DNA from: an uncultured Finegoldia sp.
GTDB taxonomy: Bacteria > Bacillota > Clostridia > Tissierellales > Peptoniphilaceae
Length of the DNA stretch: 36,465 bases
NCBI RefSeq assembly: GCF_900766215.1
Contig: NZ_CAAFUQ010000025.1
Location: 1 to 36,465 of the forward strand
Reading direction: 5' to 3'
The notes under the pieces are model-generated. The model was not told the DNA's origin and did no database searches. It was given only the letters and a program-made list of their open reading frames with translations. Below, piece by piece: positions 15,562 through 23,492 of this stretch. Position 1 is the stretch's first letter. Every line of letters starts with the position of its first letter. The translations under genes were made by a program, and so were the position numbers.

Positions 15562-16632
15562 TTATTTAATACATTGAGAATAACAATCATTTACTATTTT
15601 TTTCAATAAATAATGAATCAAAAGACTTAAACTAAGGCTCCAAATACTGATTAAAAAAGTCCCAAATAATTGAAGAAAAAAGTCCCCTTTTTCTGCCATG
15701 ACACCAGTTAAAATCGATCCTGCAATTCCACCCACTGCATTCATCCCAAAAGAATCTGCAGCGTCATCAAAATTTGCTATGCTTAGATGCATTATGTGAA
15801 TAACAATTGGACAAAGGGTACATACAATTACCGAAATTAATAAACTAAATGCAGGAGATACATATCCAACCGAGCAAGTACTACCTACTAATCCGCCGAT
15901 TATTCCATTCATTATAGAATAGATAGATACTTTTTTTATTAAAATCCATTGGGTAAAAGTCCAGCTAATGCTACCGCCTAAAATTGAAATAAGTGTATTT
16001 AACCAAACTTGAATGGCTTCTTCACCGATTTTTCCAGAAGGTGCCATATTAAATCCGAACCATCCTAAGGTAATAAACAGCATTCCTACAAAAGCTATCA
16101 TTTCTTGTGATTTAAATATCAATGAATTCTTTAAACGTATTGGTGATGTTATTGCTAAAACAAGACTTCCTATTCCAGCGGTAGTATGGACTACTAGTCC
16201 GCCTGAATAATCCAGTACTCCCATTTTCCCTAGCCAATTTCCATGTCCCCATAACGAAAAGCAAATAGGTGCATAAACAAATACAATCCACAAAGGAACA
16301 AACAACACAATATATTTCCAATTACCTCTTTCTAATACTGAACCAATTATCATAATTACAGAATATAAGCAAAAAAGTAATTGTATCAGTATAGAAACAA
16401 TTTCACTAGAAGCTAAGGGGCTATAAAAGATACTATATTGAATATTTCCAAAAAAACTTAATGAGTATCCTACAAATAACCAACATAGAGTACCAGAAAT
16501 AATAGTTACTAAACCCAAAATTAAAGTATGATGTATATATCTGTGATTAACTAGACCAACATAGTATAAAATTACTCCAAAAATCATTAACCACATAAAA
16601 CAAAAGCAAACAAAAATAAATAGGTTATTCAT
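15562..16632 (-). CDS. Ammonium-transporter (Amt/Mep/Rh) family channel with altered twin-His site
   Basis: The 356-residue membrane protein is shorter than usual Amt proteins (about 400+), mainly at the N-terminus. Recognisable Amt blocks are FVPLWIVFVYAPICFSLWGH (residues 111-130), LDYSGGLVVHTTAG (Asp141, His149), LGWFGFNMAPSG and DDAADSFGMNAVGGIAG (289-305). His149 aligns with E. coli AmtB His168. The partner His318 of AmtB (VFGVHGVCG) is replaced by Asn298 (SFGMNAVGG). No PII (glnK/glnB) gene is adjacent, although amt is commonly paired with one. AtGGAGG precedes the ATG, and a perfect 20-bp palindrome lies upstream. It may transport ammonium with altered mechanism or another small substrate. 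Confidence 0.85.
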   Translation of the reverse strand: MNNLFIFVCFCFMWLMIFGVILYYVGLVNHRYIHHTLILGLVTIISGTLCWLFVGYSLSFFGNIQYSIFYSPLASSEIVSILIQLLFCLYSVIMIIGSVLERGNWKYIVLFVPLWIVFVYAPICFSLWGHGNWLGKMGVLDYSGGLVVHTTAGIGSLVLAITSPIRLKNSLIFKSQEMIAFVGMLFITLGWFGFNMAPSGKIGEEAIQVWLNTLISILGGSISWTFTQWILIKKVSIYSIMNGIIGGLVGSTCSVGYVSPAFSLLISVIVCTLCPIVIHIMHLSIANFDDAADSFGMNAVGGIAGSILTGVMAEKGDFFLQLFGTFLISIWSLSLSLLIHYLLKKIVNDCYSQCIK

Positions 16633-16678
16633 AAAACCTCCATTTAATTAACTGTAAATCATTACTTTCACTTAAAAT

Positions 16679-16698
16679 ATAACATTTATAAATGTTAT
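16679..16698. promoter_or_regulatory. Perfect 20-bp palindrome upstream of the Amt-like gene
   Basis: ATAACATTTATAAATGTTAT is its own reverse complement. On the minus strand it overlaps a possible -10 region (TTGTCC, 17 bases, TAAATG) and sits 47 bases before the ATG, so it is a good operator candidate. The arms run TAACA...TGTTA, the opposite of the GlnR site (TGTTA...TAACA). The regulator is unknown. Confidence 0.65.
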
Positions 16699-16789
16699 TT
16701 AATAAGGACAATCCCATCTCATATTTGTTATTACATTCTTCCAAATAAAACTAAACTATATTGATATTAATGCAATAAAATATTTACAA

Positions 16790-16827
16790 AAAATCATTTT
16801 TTAGCATGTATGCCAAAAAATGATTTT
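16790..16827 (-). terminator. Terminator of the rpmF2 operon
   Basis: AAAATCATTTTTT (16790-16802) pairs with AAAAAATGATTTT (from about 16814), with a 12-base loop, and the minus strand continues with a T-run. It overlaps the last codon of the NusG-domain gene and separates this operon from the Amt-like gene. Confidence 0.75.
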
Positions 16828-17212
16828 AGTAAATATAATAATCCTTAGAATATTGTTGAACAATTTCTAAAATGAATCTGTGAGGAATACAGATACTAGT
16901 TTGCCCTGGTTCTGATATCCATCCTGTTTTCACCGCAATTTGATCTGGACTATTATCTTTTTTTACACGAACGTGCCCATTTTTAACTTCTATAGTATTA
17001 TATTGCCCTTTTGATGGATAATATGTTTTGATAAATTCTTTTGAATCATCTAAATTTATACGCTCAATCTCTTTCCCATCTATCTTGACCACAGCATATT
17101 TAGTGTCGTCAAAACTTTTGGAGTTAAATGGATTATTGTGAAAAAAAATAAAATATGGAGAAAAAGAGATAGCTATTAAAAAGATAATAACTATTATGTC
17201 TCCTTTTTTCAT
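16826..17212 (-). CDS. NusG domain II-like membrane-anchored protein
   Basis: It starts most likely at ATG 17212 (AAGGG just upstream) rather than the ATG at 17230, which lacks a ribosome site. The protein has an N-terminal membrane anchor (DIIVIIFLIAISFSPYFIFF) followed by an extracellular domain with KYAVVKIDGKEIERINL, YNTIEVKNGHVRVKKDNSPD and TGWISEPGQTSICIPHRFIL. This pattern is the NusG_II fold found in short Firmicute proteins. It is not the transcription factor NusG. The role is unknown. It is third in the order L32 paralogue, unknown protein, this gene, and would be co-transcribed from the Zur-controlled promoter if no internal stop intervenes; the gap to the previous gene is 69 bases. 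Confidence 0.75.
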   Translation of the reverse strand: MKKGDIIVIIFLIAISFSPYFIFFHNNPFNSKSFDDTKYAVVKIDGKEIERINLDDSKEFIKTYYPSKGQYNTIEVKNGHVRVKKDNSPDQIAVKTGWISEPGQTSICIPHRFILEIVQQYSKDYYIY

Positions 17213-17281
17213 CAGACCCTTTTTACACATTTTTAATTAGTGAACTGTTTTTCCATTTGTTTCTGAACATCTTGTCTTTAC

Positions 17282-17668
17282 TCACCTTTCTTCAAGAAAT
17301 TGTTGAATTTGAATCCGTACATCATAGGCACAATCTTTATCATTCAGTAATAATATTAATTCTTCTTTTAAACAAACGGGAACTTCCCAAAAACCATCTA
17401 TTTTCTGGAAATAATCAGGGTCATAATTATTAAAAAACGGGTACAATTTTAAAAATTCTTCAAAAGATAAATCATATTCTTCATAAAAGTCTTTAACTAA
17501 TCCTTTTTTAAGAGCCTCTTCTGTTGGAGTGCCATTTTCATTAATAATATTCTTCATAACCATTATTCTGTATAATTCAGACTTATCATATCTTTCTTGT
17601 TCATAATCTTGATAAAATTGAAAGCTCTGTTCCACAAGTGGTGGATAAATAATATTCATTTTCTTCAA
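17282..17668 (-). CDS. Uncharacterised acidic 128-residue protein in the Zur-controlled operon
   Basis: Translation starts at TTG 17668; GGAGG directly follows the stop codon of the L32 paralogue gene, which argues for coupled translation. The protein is soluble, rich in Glu, Asp and Tyr/Phe, probably mostly helical, with no signal peptide and no metal-binding cluster (two lone cysteines). Segments such as FQFYQDYEQERYDKSELY and FEEFLKLYPFFNNYDPDYF do not match a family I recognise. Its tight link to a zinc-free ribosomal protein suggests a function in zinc limitation or ribosome remodelling, but this is inference from position only. Confidence 0.7.
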   Translation of the reverse strand: MKKMNIIYPPLVEQSFQFYQDYEQERYDKSELYRIMVMKNIINENGTPTEEALKKGLVKDFYEEYDLSFEEFLKLYPFFNNYDPDYFQKIDGFWEVPVCLKEELILLLNDKDCAYDVRIQIQQFLEER

Positions 17669-17680
17669 TACTATTACCTC

Positions 17681-17854
17681 CTATTTTTTATCCATCACTT
17701 TTTTTCCACCATAATAGCCTTTTAAAGATACATGATGACTTTTACGATAATCACCAAGATTCTCATCAAACGAAATTTCAGGTGATTTTAATTTTTCATG
17801 TGTTCGACGCAATCTTTTTTTTGTTTTCGATGTTCTTCTCGCTGGTACAGCCAT
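17681..17854 (-). CDS. rpmF2: Zinc-independent 50S ribosomal protein L32 paralogue
   Basis: The protein has 57 residues. The N-terminus MAVPARRTSKTKKRLRRTHE is that of bacterial L32. The usual C-terminal zinc ribbon (two CxxC pairs) is absent: the rest (KLKSPEISFDENLGDYRKSH, then HVSLKGYYGGKKVMDKK) has no cysteine. Such C-minus paralogues replace the zinc-containing form during zinc starvation and free zinc. AGGAGG lies before the ATG. A near-perfect Zur operator directly follows the promoter's -10 element, so it is expected to be derepressed when zinc is low. It leads an operon with at least the 128-residue gene. Confidence 0.92.
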   Translation of the reverse strand: MAVPARRTSKTKKRLRRTHEKLKSPEISFDENLGDYRKSHHVSLKGYYGGKKVMDKK

Positions 17855-17953
17855 ATTTATTACCTCCTGTGTTATAAAAGTTGCTGAAATACTTGAGCAT
17901 TCAAACTATACTATTTGAAACTATTTATAGCGAAATATTACAGATAAAGCGGG

Positions 17954-17976
17954 CAAATCGTAATGATTACGTTTTG
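17954..17976. promoter_or_regulatory. Zur box
   Basis: A 23-bp palindrome with core AAATCGTAATGATTACG; the two 11-base arms match at 10 of 11 positions around a central G. It fits the Firmicute Zur consensus (AAATCGTAATnATTACGATTT). It lies just after the -10 element of the rpmF2 promoter, where bound Zur-Zn would block transcription. Confidence 0.88.
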
Positions 17977-17984
17977 TTTGCTTT

Positions 17985-18013
17985 ATACTATCAAGCTGTG
18001 TCTAATTTGTCAA
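17985..18013 (-). promoter_or_regulatory. Promoter of the rpmF2 operon
   Basis: On the minus strand TTGACA (18008-18013), exactly 17 bases, then TAGTAT (17985-17990). It is near-consensus, hence strong unless repressed by the adjacent Zur box. Confidence 0.8.
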
Positions 18014-18073
18014 TAACCTTTCTATAATAAATTAGTCTAGCATATAGCATAATTTATTAATTTTAAGATATTA

Positions 18074-18134
18074 TTGATTACTTTTAACAAAAAATGGATA
18101 ATCATACCATATATTTTTTATAAATTTATGGTAT
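18074..18134 (+). promoter_or_regulatory. Promoter and inverted repeat before the YibE/F genes
   Basis: TTGATT (18074-18079), 17 bases, GATAAT (18097-18102) form a plausible promoter. Immediately after it ATACCATA (18104-18111) and TATGGTAT (18127-18134) form an exact inverted repeat with a 15-base loop, either an operator or a leader hairpin. It does not resemble the Zur box. Confidence 0.5.
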
Positions 18135-18204
18135 CCTTTAAACTGATTTTGATAAAACCAAAGATATACTTTTTAATTAATCATACAGAGAAATGAGGGA
18201 CTAT

Positions 18205-19248
18205 ATGAAAAAATTTAAATTTACATTATTTAGCTTGTTGGTAATTATTTTTAGTGGTCTATTAATTCAAAGATTTAGCGGTTACTTTTATACTACACCT
18301 GTTGGTATTGTAAAATCAGTAAAAATAATTGACAGCGAACAATTACTAACAGTTAAACTAGTAAATAATACAAAAAAAACTGTTGTTGTAAAAGTAAAAT
18401 TTAATGGAAATGAAAGTACCAATCCAGTATTTAATAAAAATAATCAAATATTATTAGATAATTCCACTAAAAAGTGGGAATTTATTTCTCTAAAAAGAGA
18501 TGGCTATACTTTTATTTTAGTAGTTAGTTTTGTTTCATTAGTCTTAGGTATCGCTGGAAAAAAAGGATTTTTTTCTTTAGTTGGTATTTTATTCAATATA
18601 ATCTTTCTTTTTTTCTTGCTTTGGATAAATCAGCGAAACAGATCCATAAACTTACTATTGCTAATATCAATCTATACAATAATTGCTATTATTATATCAA
18701 CTGGTACTCTCTACGGACTAAAAAAAATTGATTTAAGGAAGGTTTTAGCAACAATATTTAGTGTTTTTCTATCTTATTTTATTACCACAATTACTATGAA
18801 ATTATTAAACGATCAAGGACTGCGCTATGAAGAAATGCAATTTTTAACTAGACCTTATCGAACTGTTTTTCTTGCCAGCTTAATGTTAGGAGGAATTGGA
18901 GCAGCACTAGACAATGTTGTTGTTATAATTTCAAGTTTAGATCAACTTGTAAGACATACTCCTGAGATAAATACAAAAGAATTAATAGAATCAGGAAAGA
19001 ATATCGCTTCAGATACCACTACTTCGATGATTAATGTTTTGTTATTTGCCTATCTAAGTAGTGCAACGCCTTTTTTTATTTTCTATTTAGCTAATGGATG
19101 GGATTTTGTTGAGACATTCAAAATGCATCTTTCATTGGAAATAATGAGAATTTTATGTGGAGGACTTGCCATCTTGTTCACTATCCCAAGTTCATTTCTA
19201 TTTTTTCTTTTATTTAAAAAAATAAAAAAAGAAGGGGAAAACAGATGA
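18205..19248 (+). CDS. YibE/F-family membrane protein, first of a pair
   Basis: I place the start at ATG 18205, because GAGGG lies five bases before it, while the upstream ATG at 18193 has none. The protein has 347 residues. After one N-terminal helix (FTLFSLLVIIFSGLLI) comes an extracytoplasmic beta-rich domain to about residue 100. A multi-helix membrane domain follows with the family's FLASLMLGGIGAALDNVVVI and ESGKNIASDTTTSMINVLLFAYL. YibE/F proteins are widespread in Lactobacillales; their function is not established, and a transport role is often supposed. It overlaps the next gene by four bases (ATGA). Confidence 0.85.
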   Translation: MKKFKFTLFSLLVIIFSGLLIQRFSGYFYTTPVGIVKSVKIIDSEQLLTVKLVNNTKKTVVVKVKFNGNESTNPVFNKNNQILLDNSTKKWEFISLKRDGYTFILVVSFVSLVLGIAGKKGFFSLVGILFNIIFLFFLLWINQRNRSINLLLLISIYTIIAIIISTGTLYGLKKIDLRKVLATIFSVFLSYFITTITMKLLNDQGLRYEEMQFLTRPYRTVFLASLMLGGIGAALDNVVVIISSLDQLVRHTPEINTKELIESGKNIASDTTTSMINVLLFAYLSSATPFFIFYLANGWDFVETFKMHLSLEIMRILCGGLAILFTIPSSFLFFLLFKKIKKEGENR

Positions 19249-20009
19249 ATGTAATTAGTTTATTAGTCATTATTTTTATCTTTATTTCAATTATCATATT
19301 TAAAAATAATTCTTTCTACTTTATTTCAGGATTATTTTTGAATATAGTCATTTTTATTGGCTATCTAATAGCTATATCGCTTCATATTTCTGTATATTTG
19401 GTAACCTTTGTATCTTTTTTACTAATGACGATAGTAATTCTTTATTGGATAAATGGACGTAATGCTAAAACAAAATTGGCTTTTATCTGTGTTATATTTT
19501 TTTTAGTTACTTTTACTATTGTGTCACTACCATTAATCACTGCTCTTAAGACACAAGGATTTTCTTCTGAAGAATTAATTGAATTAGCTAATTTTGATTT
19601 AAATGTTGATATCCCTTTTTCTGAACTAAACGTCTCAATTATTTTAATTAGTTTTTCTGGTGCCGTTATTGACGGAAGTATGGCTATTTGTAGTTCTACT
19701 TACGAAATATATACGAAGAACCCAGATTTAACTTTTAAAGAACTATTTAATTCTAGTTTTAACGTAGTAATTGAGGTATTAAATTCGACTATATACACTC
19801 TCTTATTTGCTTTTATAGCATCTAATTTTGCATTAGTAATTTACTTACAGGATTTAAACTATTCATTTTTAGAATTAATTAATTCTAAAATTTTTGTAGG
19901 GGAACTATTAGTAAGTATTTTAACTGGTTGTGCAGGAATTTTAATTTTACCTTTGTCCTGTTTACTAGGTAGCTGGATATTAAAAAAAAGATTCCACACT
20001 TTGTATTGA
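19245..20009 (+). CDS. YibE/F-family membrane protein, second of a pair
   Basis: A 254-residue protein, nearly all membrane helices. IILISFSGAVIDGSMAICSS corresponds to the LGGIGAALDNVVVI region of the first gene, and TFKELFNSSFNVVIEVLNST to its ESGKNIASDTTTS region, so the two are distant paralogues that probably form a heteromeric complex. It lacks the N-terminal extracytoplasmic domain. It is translationally coupled to the upstream gene (GGGGAAAACAG then ATG, four-base overlap). A weak terminator hairpin follows at 20087-20111. Confidence 0.82.
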   Translation: MNVISLLVIIFIFISIIIFKNNSFYFISGLFLNIVIFIGYLIAISLHISVYLVTFVSFLLMTIVILYWINGRNAKTKLAFICVIFFLVTFTIVSLPLITALKTQGFSSEELIELANFDLNVDIPFSELNVSIILISFSGAVIDGSMAICSSTYEIYTKNPDLTFKELFNSSFNVVIEVLNSTIYTLLFAFIASNFALVIYLQDLNYSFLELINSKIFVGELLVSILTGCAGILILPLSCLLGSWILKKRFHTLY

Positions 20010-20441
20010 AACCCAAAAGCTAGGCCGAATATCTTTTATAGAAATATATTTGGTATTTTTATACAATTAACCGTTCACTTATATTGAACAAAATTGCAGC
20101 CAAGTTTTGTTTTGATTTATTGGTGATTGAAATAATTAAATCCATTTGTTATGTAAGTCTTGATTAGTGTGAAAAAACACCCTCTAATCCAGTCCGCTCT
20201 TTTCCAAATACTTAAATAAAAGAATCCACAACTAATTTATCTGTTATTCTATGTAATATACTCAACAAAATTCACAGTAACTTAACTATGACTTTTCAGT
20301 AAAAATAAATTGTGCATACTGATACAGTAAGTTTAAACTTTTATTGTAATAGTATAATTCTTAATTTGTATTTTTTACTTCTATTCCTAATTGATTTATT
20401 CAAAATTATCACAAAATCGTAAAAGTTAAAATTGCATATTC
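20010..20441. other. Intergenic region with weak hairpins
   Basis: No gene is visible. AACAAAA (20087-20093) and TTTTGTT (20105-20111) may end the YibE/F transcript. GATTAG (20162-20167) and CTAATC (20184-20189) form another small stem. The rest is AT-rich with many stops. Confidence 0.4.
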
Positions 20442-20478
20442 TAACACAAGAAAATCAAAAAAAGATTTTCTTGTGTTA
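20442..20478. terminator. Perfect 15-bp hairpin, likely bidirectional terminator
   Basis: TAACACAAGAAAATC (20442-20456), an A7 loop and GATTTTCTTGTGTTA (20464-20478) match exactly. ATATTTTTG follows on the plus strand. It lies between the convergent YibE/F and nan operons. Confidence 0.7.
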
Positions 20479-20516
20479 ATATTTTTGAATATACTAAAGT
20501 TCCGATAAGTAGAAAG

Positions 20517-20550
20517 CACCCTACTGATTTATATAATAGTAGGGTGTTTT
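20517..20550 (+). terminator. Terminator-like hairpin
   Basis: CACCCTACT (20517-20525) and AGTAGGGTG (20538-20546) match exactly and are followed by TTTTGTT on the plus strand. It is a second barrier between the convergent operons. Confidence 0.7.
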
Positions 20551-20641
20551 GTTAATATAATTTACTTAAATTCTATAACTCACAGTCTATAATCACCTTT
20601 TATTCATTTAAATTTAATCCGATAACATACTTAACTCTACG

Positions 20642-21124
20642 TCAAAGTATAATTTTACCACATGAATCACCATATATAGTTGTATAACTATTTAAGATGA
20701 CTTCATTAACTTGTTCAGGTTTAGTAAAAACAACTATGACAGATGGATCTTTTCCTGCTTGTTTAATTTGATCAAAATCAACTTCGGCTAATAATGTTTC
20801 GGTAGTAACCTTCTCTCCTGCATTAACAAAAATTGAAAAAGGTTTACCCTCCAATTCAACTGTATCTATACCAATATGAATTAAATACTCAATATCTGCA
20901 TCGCTTTTTATACTAATTGCATGCTTTGTTGGAAAAACAGCTTCAATTCGTCCAGTCAAAGGAGCATATATTTTGTTACCTTCGGGAACAACTGCAAATC
21001 CTTCTCCAAGTACTTTTTTTGAAAATATTGGATCATTTACTTCTGAAATAGGAATAATCCTCCCTGAACAAGGAGCAGTAATGGAAATTCCTTCTTGTTT
21101 TTTATTTTTAAATAGATTAAACAT
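20642..21124 (-). CDS. PTS glucose-family EIIA component
   Basis: The start is ATG 21124 (MFNLFKNKK), with TTAGGAGAT upstream; an ATG at 21145 lies inside the previous gene without a ribosome site. About 160 residues. ITAPCSGRIIPISEVNDPIF and GEGFAVVPEGNKIYAPLTGR are the EIIA(Glc) core, and YLIHIGIDTVELEGKPF contains the phospho-His. It follows the EIIBC gene and supplies the IIA function that the EIIBC protein lacks. Confidence 0.9.
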   Translation of the reverse strand: MFNLFKNKKQEGISITAPCSGRIIPISEVNDPIFSKKVLGEGFAVVPEGNKIYAPLTGRIEAVFPTKHAISIKSDADIEYLIHIGIDTVELEGKPFSIFVNAGEKVTTETLLAEVDFDQIKQAGKDPSVIVVFTKPEQVNEVILNSYTTIYGDSCGKIIL

Positions 21125-21134
21125 AAGATATCTC

Positions 21135-22637
21135 CTAATTCTCAATTTCTAAAATTTGATTAATTTCTTGACTAAGTAAATCAGCTTTACCGCCAAAAAC
21201 TGCCTGAATACCACCATTCACTTCAAAAACAGCAGTAGCACCTAGTTGTTTAATAGTTTCTTTGTCAACCATTCGGCCATCTACAACAGCTACACGTAAA
21301 CGAGTAGCACAAGCTTCAACGGATTCAATATTGGTTTTACTACCAAGAGCTTTAATGATTATTTGAGCTTCATCATTTAATGATGTTTTTTTATTTAATT
21401 TATTTTCAGCAGTCGTTGGCAACTCTTCTCCCATTCCAGGAATAGCTACTTTAAATTTCTTAATGAAGAAAGTAAATACGCAGAAATAAACAATTGCCCA
21501 AGCAATTCCGAAAGGAATTAATTTCAGCCAATTTGTCTTATCGTTTCCTTGGAGTACACCAAATAATAAGAAATCAATTAATCCACCAGAAAATGAATTT
21601 CCTACTCGGATATTTAAAATATCAGCAAAATAAAAAGATAGACCATCTAAGAATGCATGAATTATATATAACCATGGGGCTACAAATAAAAACATATATT
21701 CAACTGGTTCAGTAATCCCTGTTAAAAATGAAGTCAAGCCACCACTAAAATAAAGTCCACCATTCTTTTTACGATTTTGTTTAGGTATAGCACGATACAT
21801 AGCATAACAAGCTGCTGGTAAACCAAACATCATTGTCGCGAATCTACCTGCAAAGAAACGAGTACCATAAGTAAATAGTCCTGTATGGTTTGGATCAGCT
21901 AGTTGCGCAAAGAAAATATTTTGTGCACCAGAAACAGTAACTCCAGCTACACTTTCTGTACCTCCTAAAGACGTATACCAAAAAAGTGGATAAATAGTAT
22001 GATGTAATCCTACTGCGCCAGTCAAACGAAGTAAAAATCCATACAAAAAAGTACCTAGACTTCCCATTTGTGCAATATGTTCTCCAACTACTGCTAATCC
22101 ATTTTGAATTGGTGGCCAAATTAAATAAAAGAAAGAACCGATAATAATTGCCGCTAAACTAGAAATGATTGGAATAAAACGCGATCCGCCAAAAAAGCCC
22201 AAAAATTGCGGTAGTTCAATTTTCCGATATCGATTGTGTAGAAATGCAACAGTTCCGCCAATTACAATAGATCCGACAACACCAGTATCAAGAGTTGCAT
22301 CTTTAGCAGAAAATAACGCAAGAAAGCCGCTGATCGTTGCTGTATACACTAAGTAAGATACTCCACCGGCTAGACCTGCTGTTCCTTTATCCCCATTTGC
22401 TAACCCTACAGCAATACCTATAGCAAAAATCAATGCTAAATTAGTAAAGACAGCATTTCCTGCATAACTCATAATACTTAATACTGTATGGATCCATGGC
22501 TGTTCTAAAATTGGATACGCATTCATTGCACTTTCATTTGTTAAAGCACCACCAAGACCTAAAAGTAAACCTGCTACTGGTAAGATTGCAATCGGTAACA
22601 TAAATGCGCGACCTAATTGTGAAAACTTCTTAAACAT
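21135..22637 (-). CDS. PTS EIIBC permease for an amino sugar, probably N-acetylmannosamine
   Basis: The 500-residue protein has a glucose-superfamily EIIC domain (residues 1 to about 390; MLPIAILPVAGLLLGLGGAL at the start, VGLHHTIYPLFWY, and the signature FLTGITEPVEYMFLFVAPWL). After a linker comes the EIIB domain with SVEACATRLRVAV, holding the phospho-Cys. It overlaps the nanE stop by eight bases, so the two are coupled. With nanE upstream the likely product is ManNAc 6-phosphate, which NanE converts to GlcNAc 6-phosphate. Substrate assignment is from context; GlcNAc or glucosamine permeases have similar sequences. Confidence 0.85.
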   Translation of the reverse strand: MFKKFSQLGRAFMLPIAILPVAGLLLGLGGALTNESAMNAYPILEQPWIHTVLSIMSYAGNAVFTNLALIFAIGIAVGLANGDKGTAGLAGGVSYLVYTATISGFLALFSAKDATLDTGVVGSIVIGGTVAFLHNRYRKIELPQFLGFFGGSRFIPIISSLAAIIIGSFFYLIWPPIQNGLAVVGEHIAQMGSLGTFLYGFLLRLTGAVGLHHTIYPLFWYTSLGGTESVAGVTVSGAQNIFFAQLADPNHTGLFTYGTRFFAGRFATMMFGLPAACYAMYRAIPKQNRKKNGGLYFSGGLTSFLTGITEPVEYMFLFVAPWLYIIHAFLDGLSFYFADILNIRVGNSFSGGLIDFLLFGVLQGNDKTNWLKLIPFGIAWAIVYFCVFTFFIKKFKVAIPGMGEELPTTAENKLNKKTSLNDEAQIIIKALGSKTNIESVEACATRLRVAVVDGRMVDKETIKQLGATAVFEVNGGIQAVFGGKADLLSQEINQILEIEN

Positions 22638-23337
22638 CTTTTTCCTCCTTATTCAATGCATCGACAAATCTTTTAGCAATTTCTTGTGGTCGTGTAATTG
22701 CACCACCAACGACAATTCCTGCAACACCCAGCTTTTTAATTTGTCTTGCTTGTTCAGGTGTATGAATTTTCCCTTCAGCAATAACACAAATATTTTCTTG
22801 TACTAATTGTTTAATTAATTTCATATCTGGGCCATTTTGTTTTTTGCTCTCCTTTGTATAGCCACTTAAGGTTGTACCAACAAAATCCACACCAGCTTGA
22901 TAAGCATTCTTTCCTTCCTCAAAAGTAGAAATATCAGCCATTAATAATTGTTGAGGATACTTTTTCTTTACTTTTTCTATAAAAGTATTAATAGATAATC
23001 CGTCATGACGTTTACGTAAAGTACAGTCCAAAGCAATTACCTCCACACCAATTGCAACTAATTCATCTACTTCTCTCATAGTTGCTGTAATAAATGGCTC
23101 TTCAGGAGGATAATCTCTTTTTATTATGCCAATAATCGGTAAAGAAACTTTCTCTTTGATTTCCTTAATATCTCGAACAGAATTTGCACGTATACCAACA
23201 GCTCCAGCATTTTTAGCTGCTAATGCAAAATATGGCATTAAACCTCCTTCCTCTGTATAAAATGGTTCACCAGGTAGCGCCTGACACGAAACAATTAAAC
23301 CGCCTGAAATTACTTCTAAGAATTTTGCTTTGTTCAA
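22630..23337 (-). CDS. nanE: N-acetylmannosamine-6-phosphate 2-epimerase
   Basis: Converts ManNAc 6-phosphate to GlcNAc 6-phosphate. It is a TIM barrel of the NanE family with GLIVSCQALPGEPFY at the start, VGIRANSVRDIKEIK, PIIGIIKRDYP, VIALDCTLRKRHDG (catalytic Lys region), LMADISTFEEG, DFVGTTLSGYT and IAEGKIHTPEQA. The longest frame reaches 23397, but that ATG lies within the promoter (next to the -10 TAAACT). The likely start is TTG 23337, behind AGTGGAGG, which gives about 235 residues, the family size. It leads the operon nanE, EIIBC, EIIA. Confidence 0.92.
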   Translation of the reverse strand: MNKAKFLEVISGGLIVSCQALPGEPFYTEEGGLMPYFALAAKNAGAVGIRANSVRDIKEIKEKVSLPIIGIIKRDYPPEEPFITATMREVDELVAIGVEVIALDCTLRKRHDGLSINTFIEKVKKKYPQQLLMADISTFEEGKNAYQAGVDFVGTTLSGYTKESKKQNGPDMKLIKQLVQENICVIAEGKIHTPEQARQIKKLGVAGIVVGGAITRPQEIAKRFVDALNKEEKDV

Positions 23338-23387
23338 ACTCCACAAACCTCCACTTTTATATTTTTTAGGATTTTTACTCCAAAAAA

Positions 23388-23416
23388 AGTTTAGCATCCG
23401 CTTACATTGTTGTCAA
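23388..23416 (-). promoter_or_regulatory. Promoter of the nan operon
   Basis: On the minus strand TTGACA (23411-23416), 17 bases, TAAACT (23388-23393). Copies of GGAGT/ACTCC motifs around it (near 23377, 23422 and 23434) could be binding sites for the divergent RpiR regulator. Confidence 0.75.
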
Positions 23417-23492
23417 GAAAAATGGAGAATTTTGGAGTTTTTTAATTTTTATAGTGTATAATAAACAAAAATTACATTCTAGAGGAGATTTT

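Noticed and set aside
16679..16698. GlnR site controlling the Amt-like gene
   Set aside because: GlnR boxes read TGTTA-N7-TAACA; here the arms are in the opposite order.
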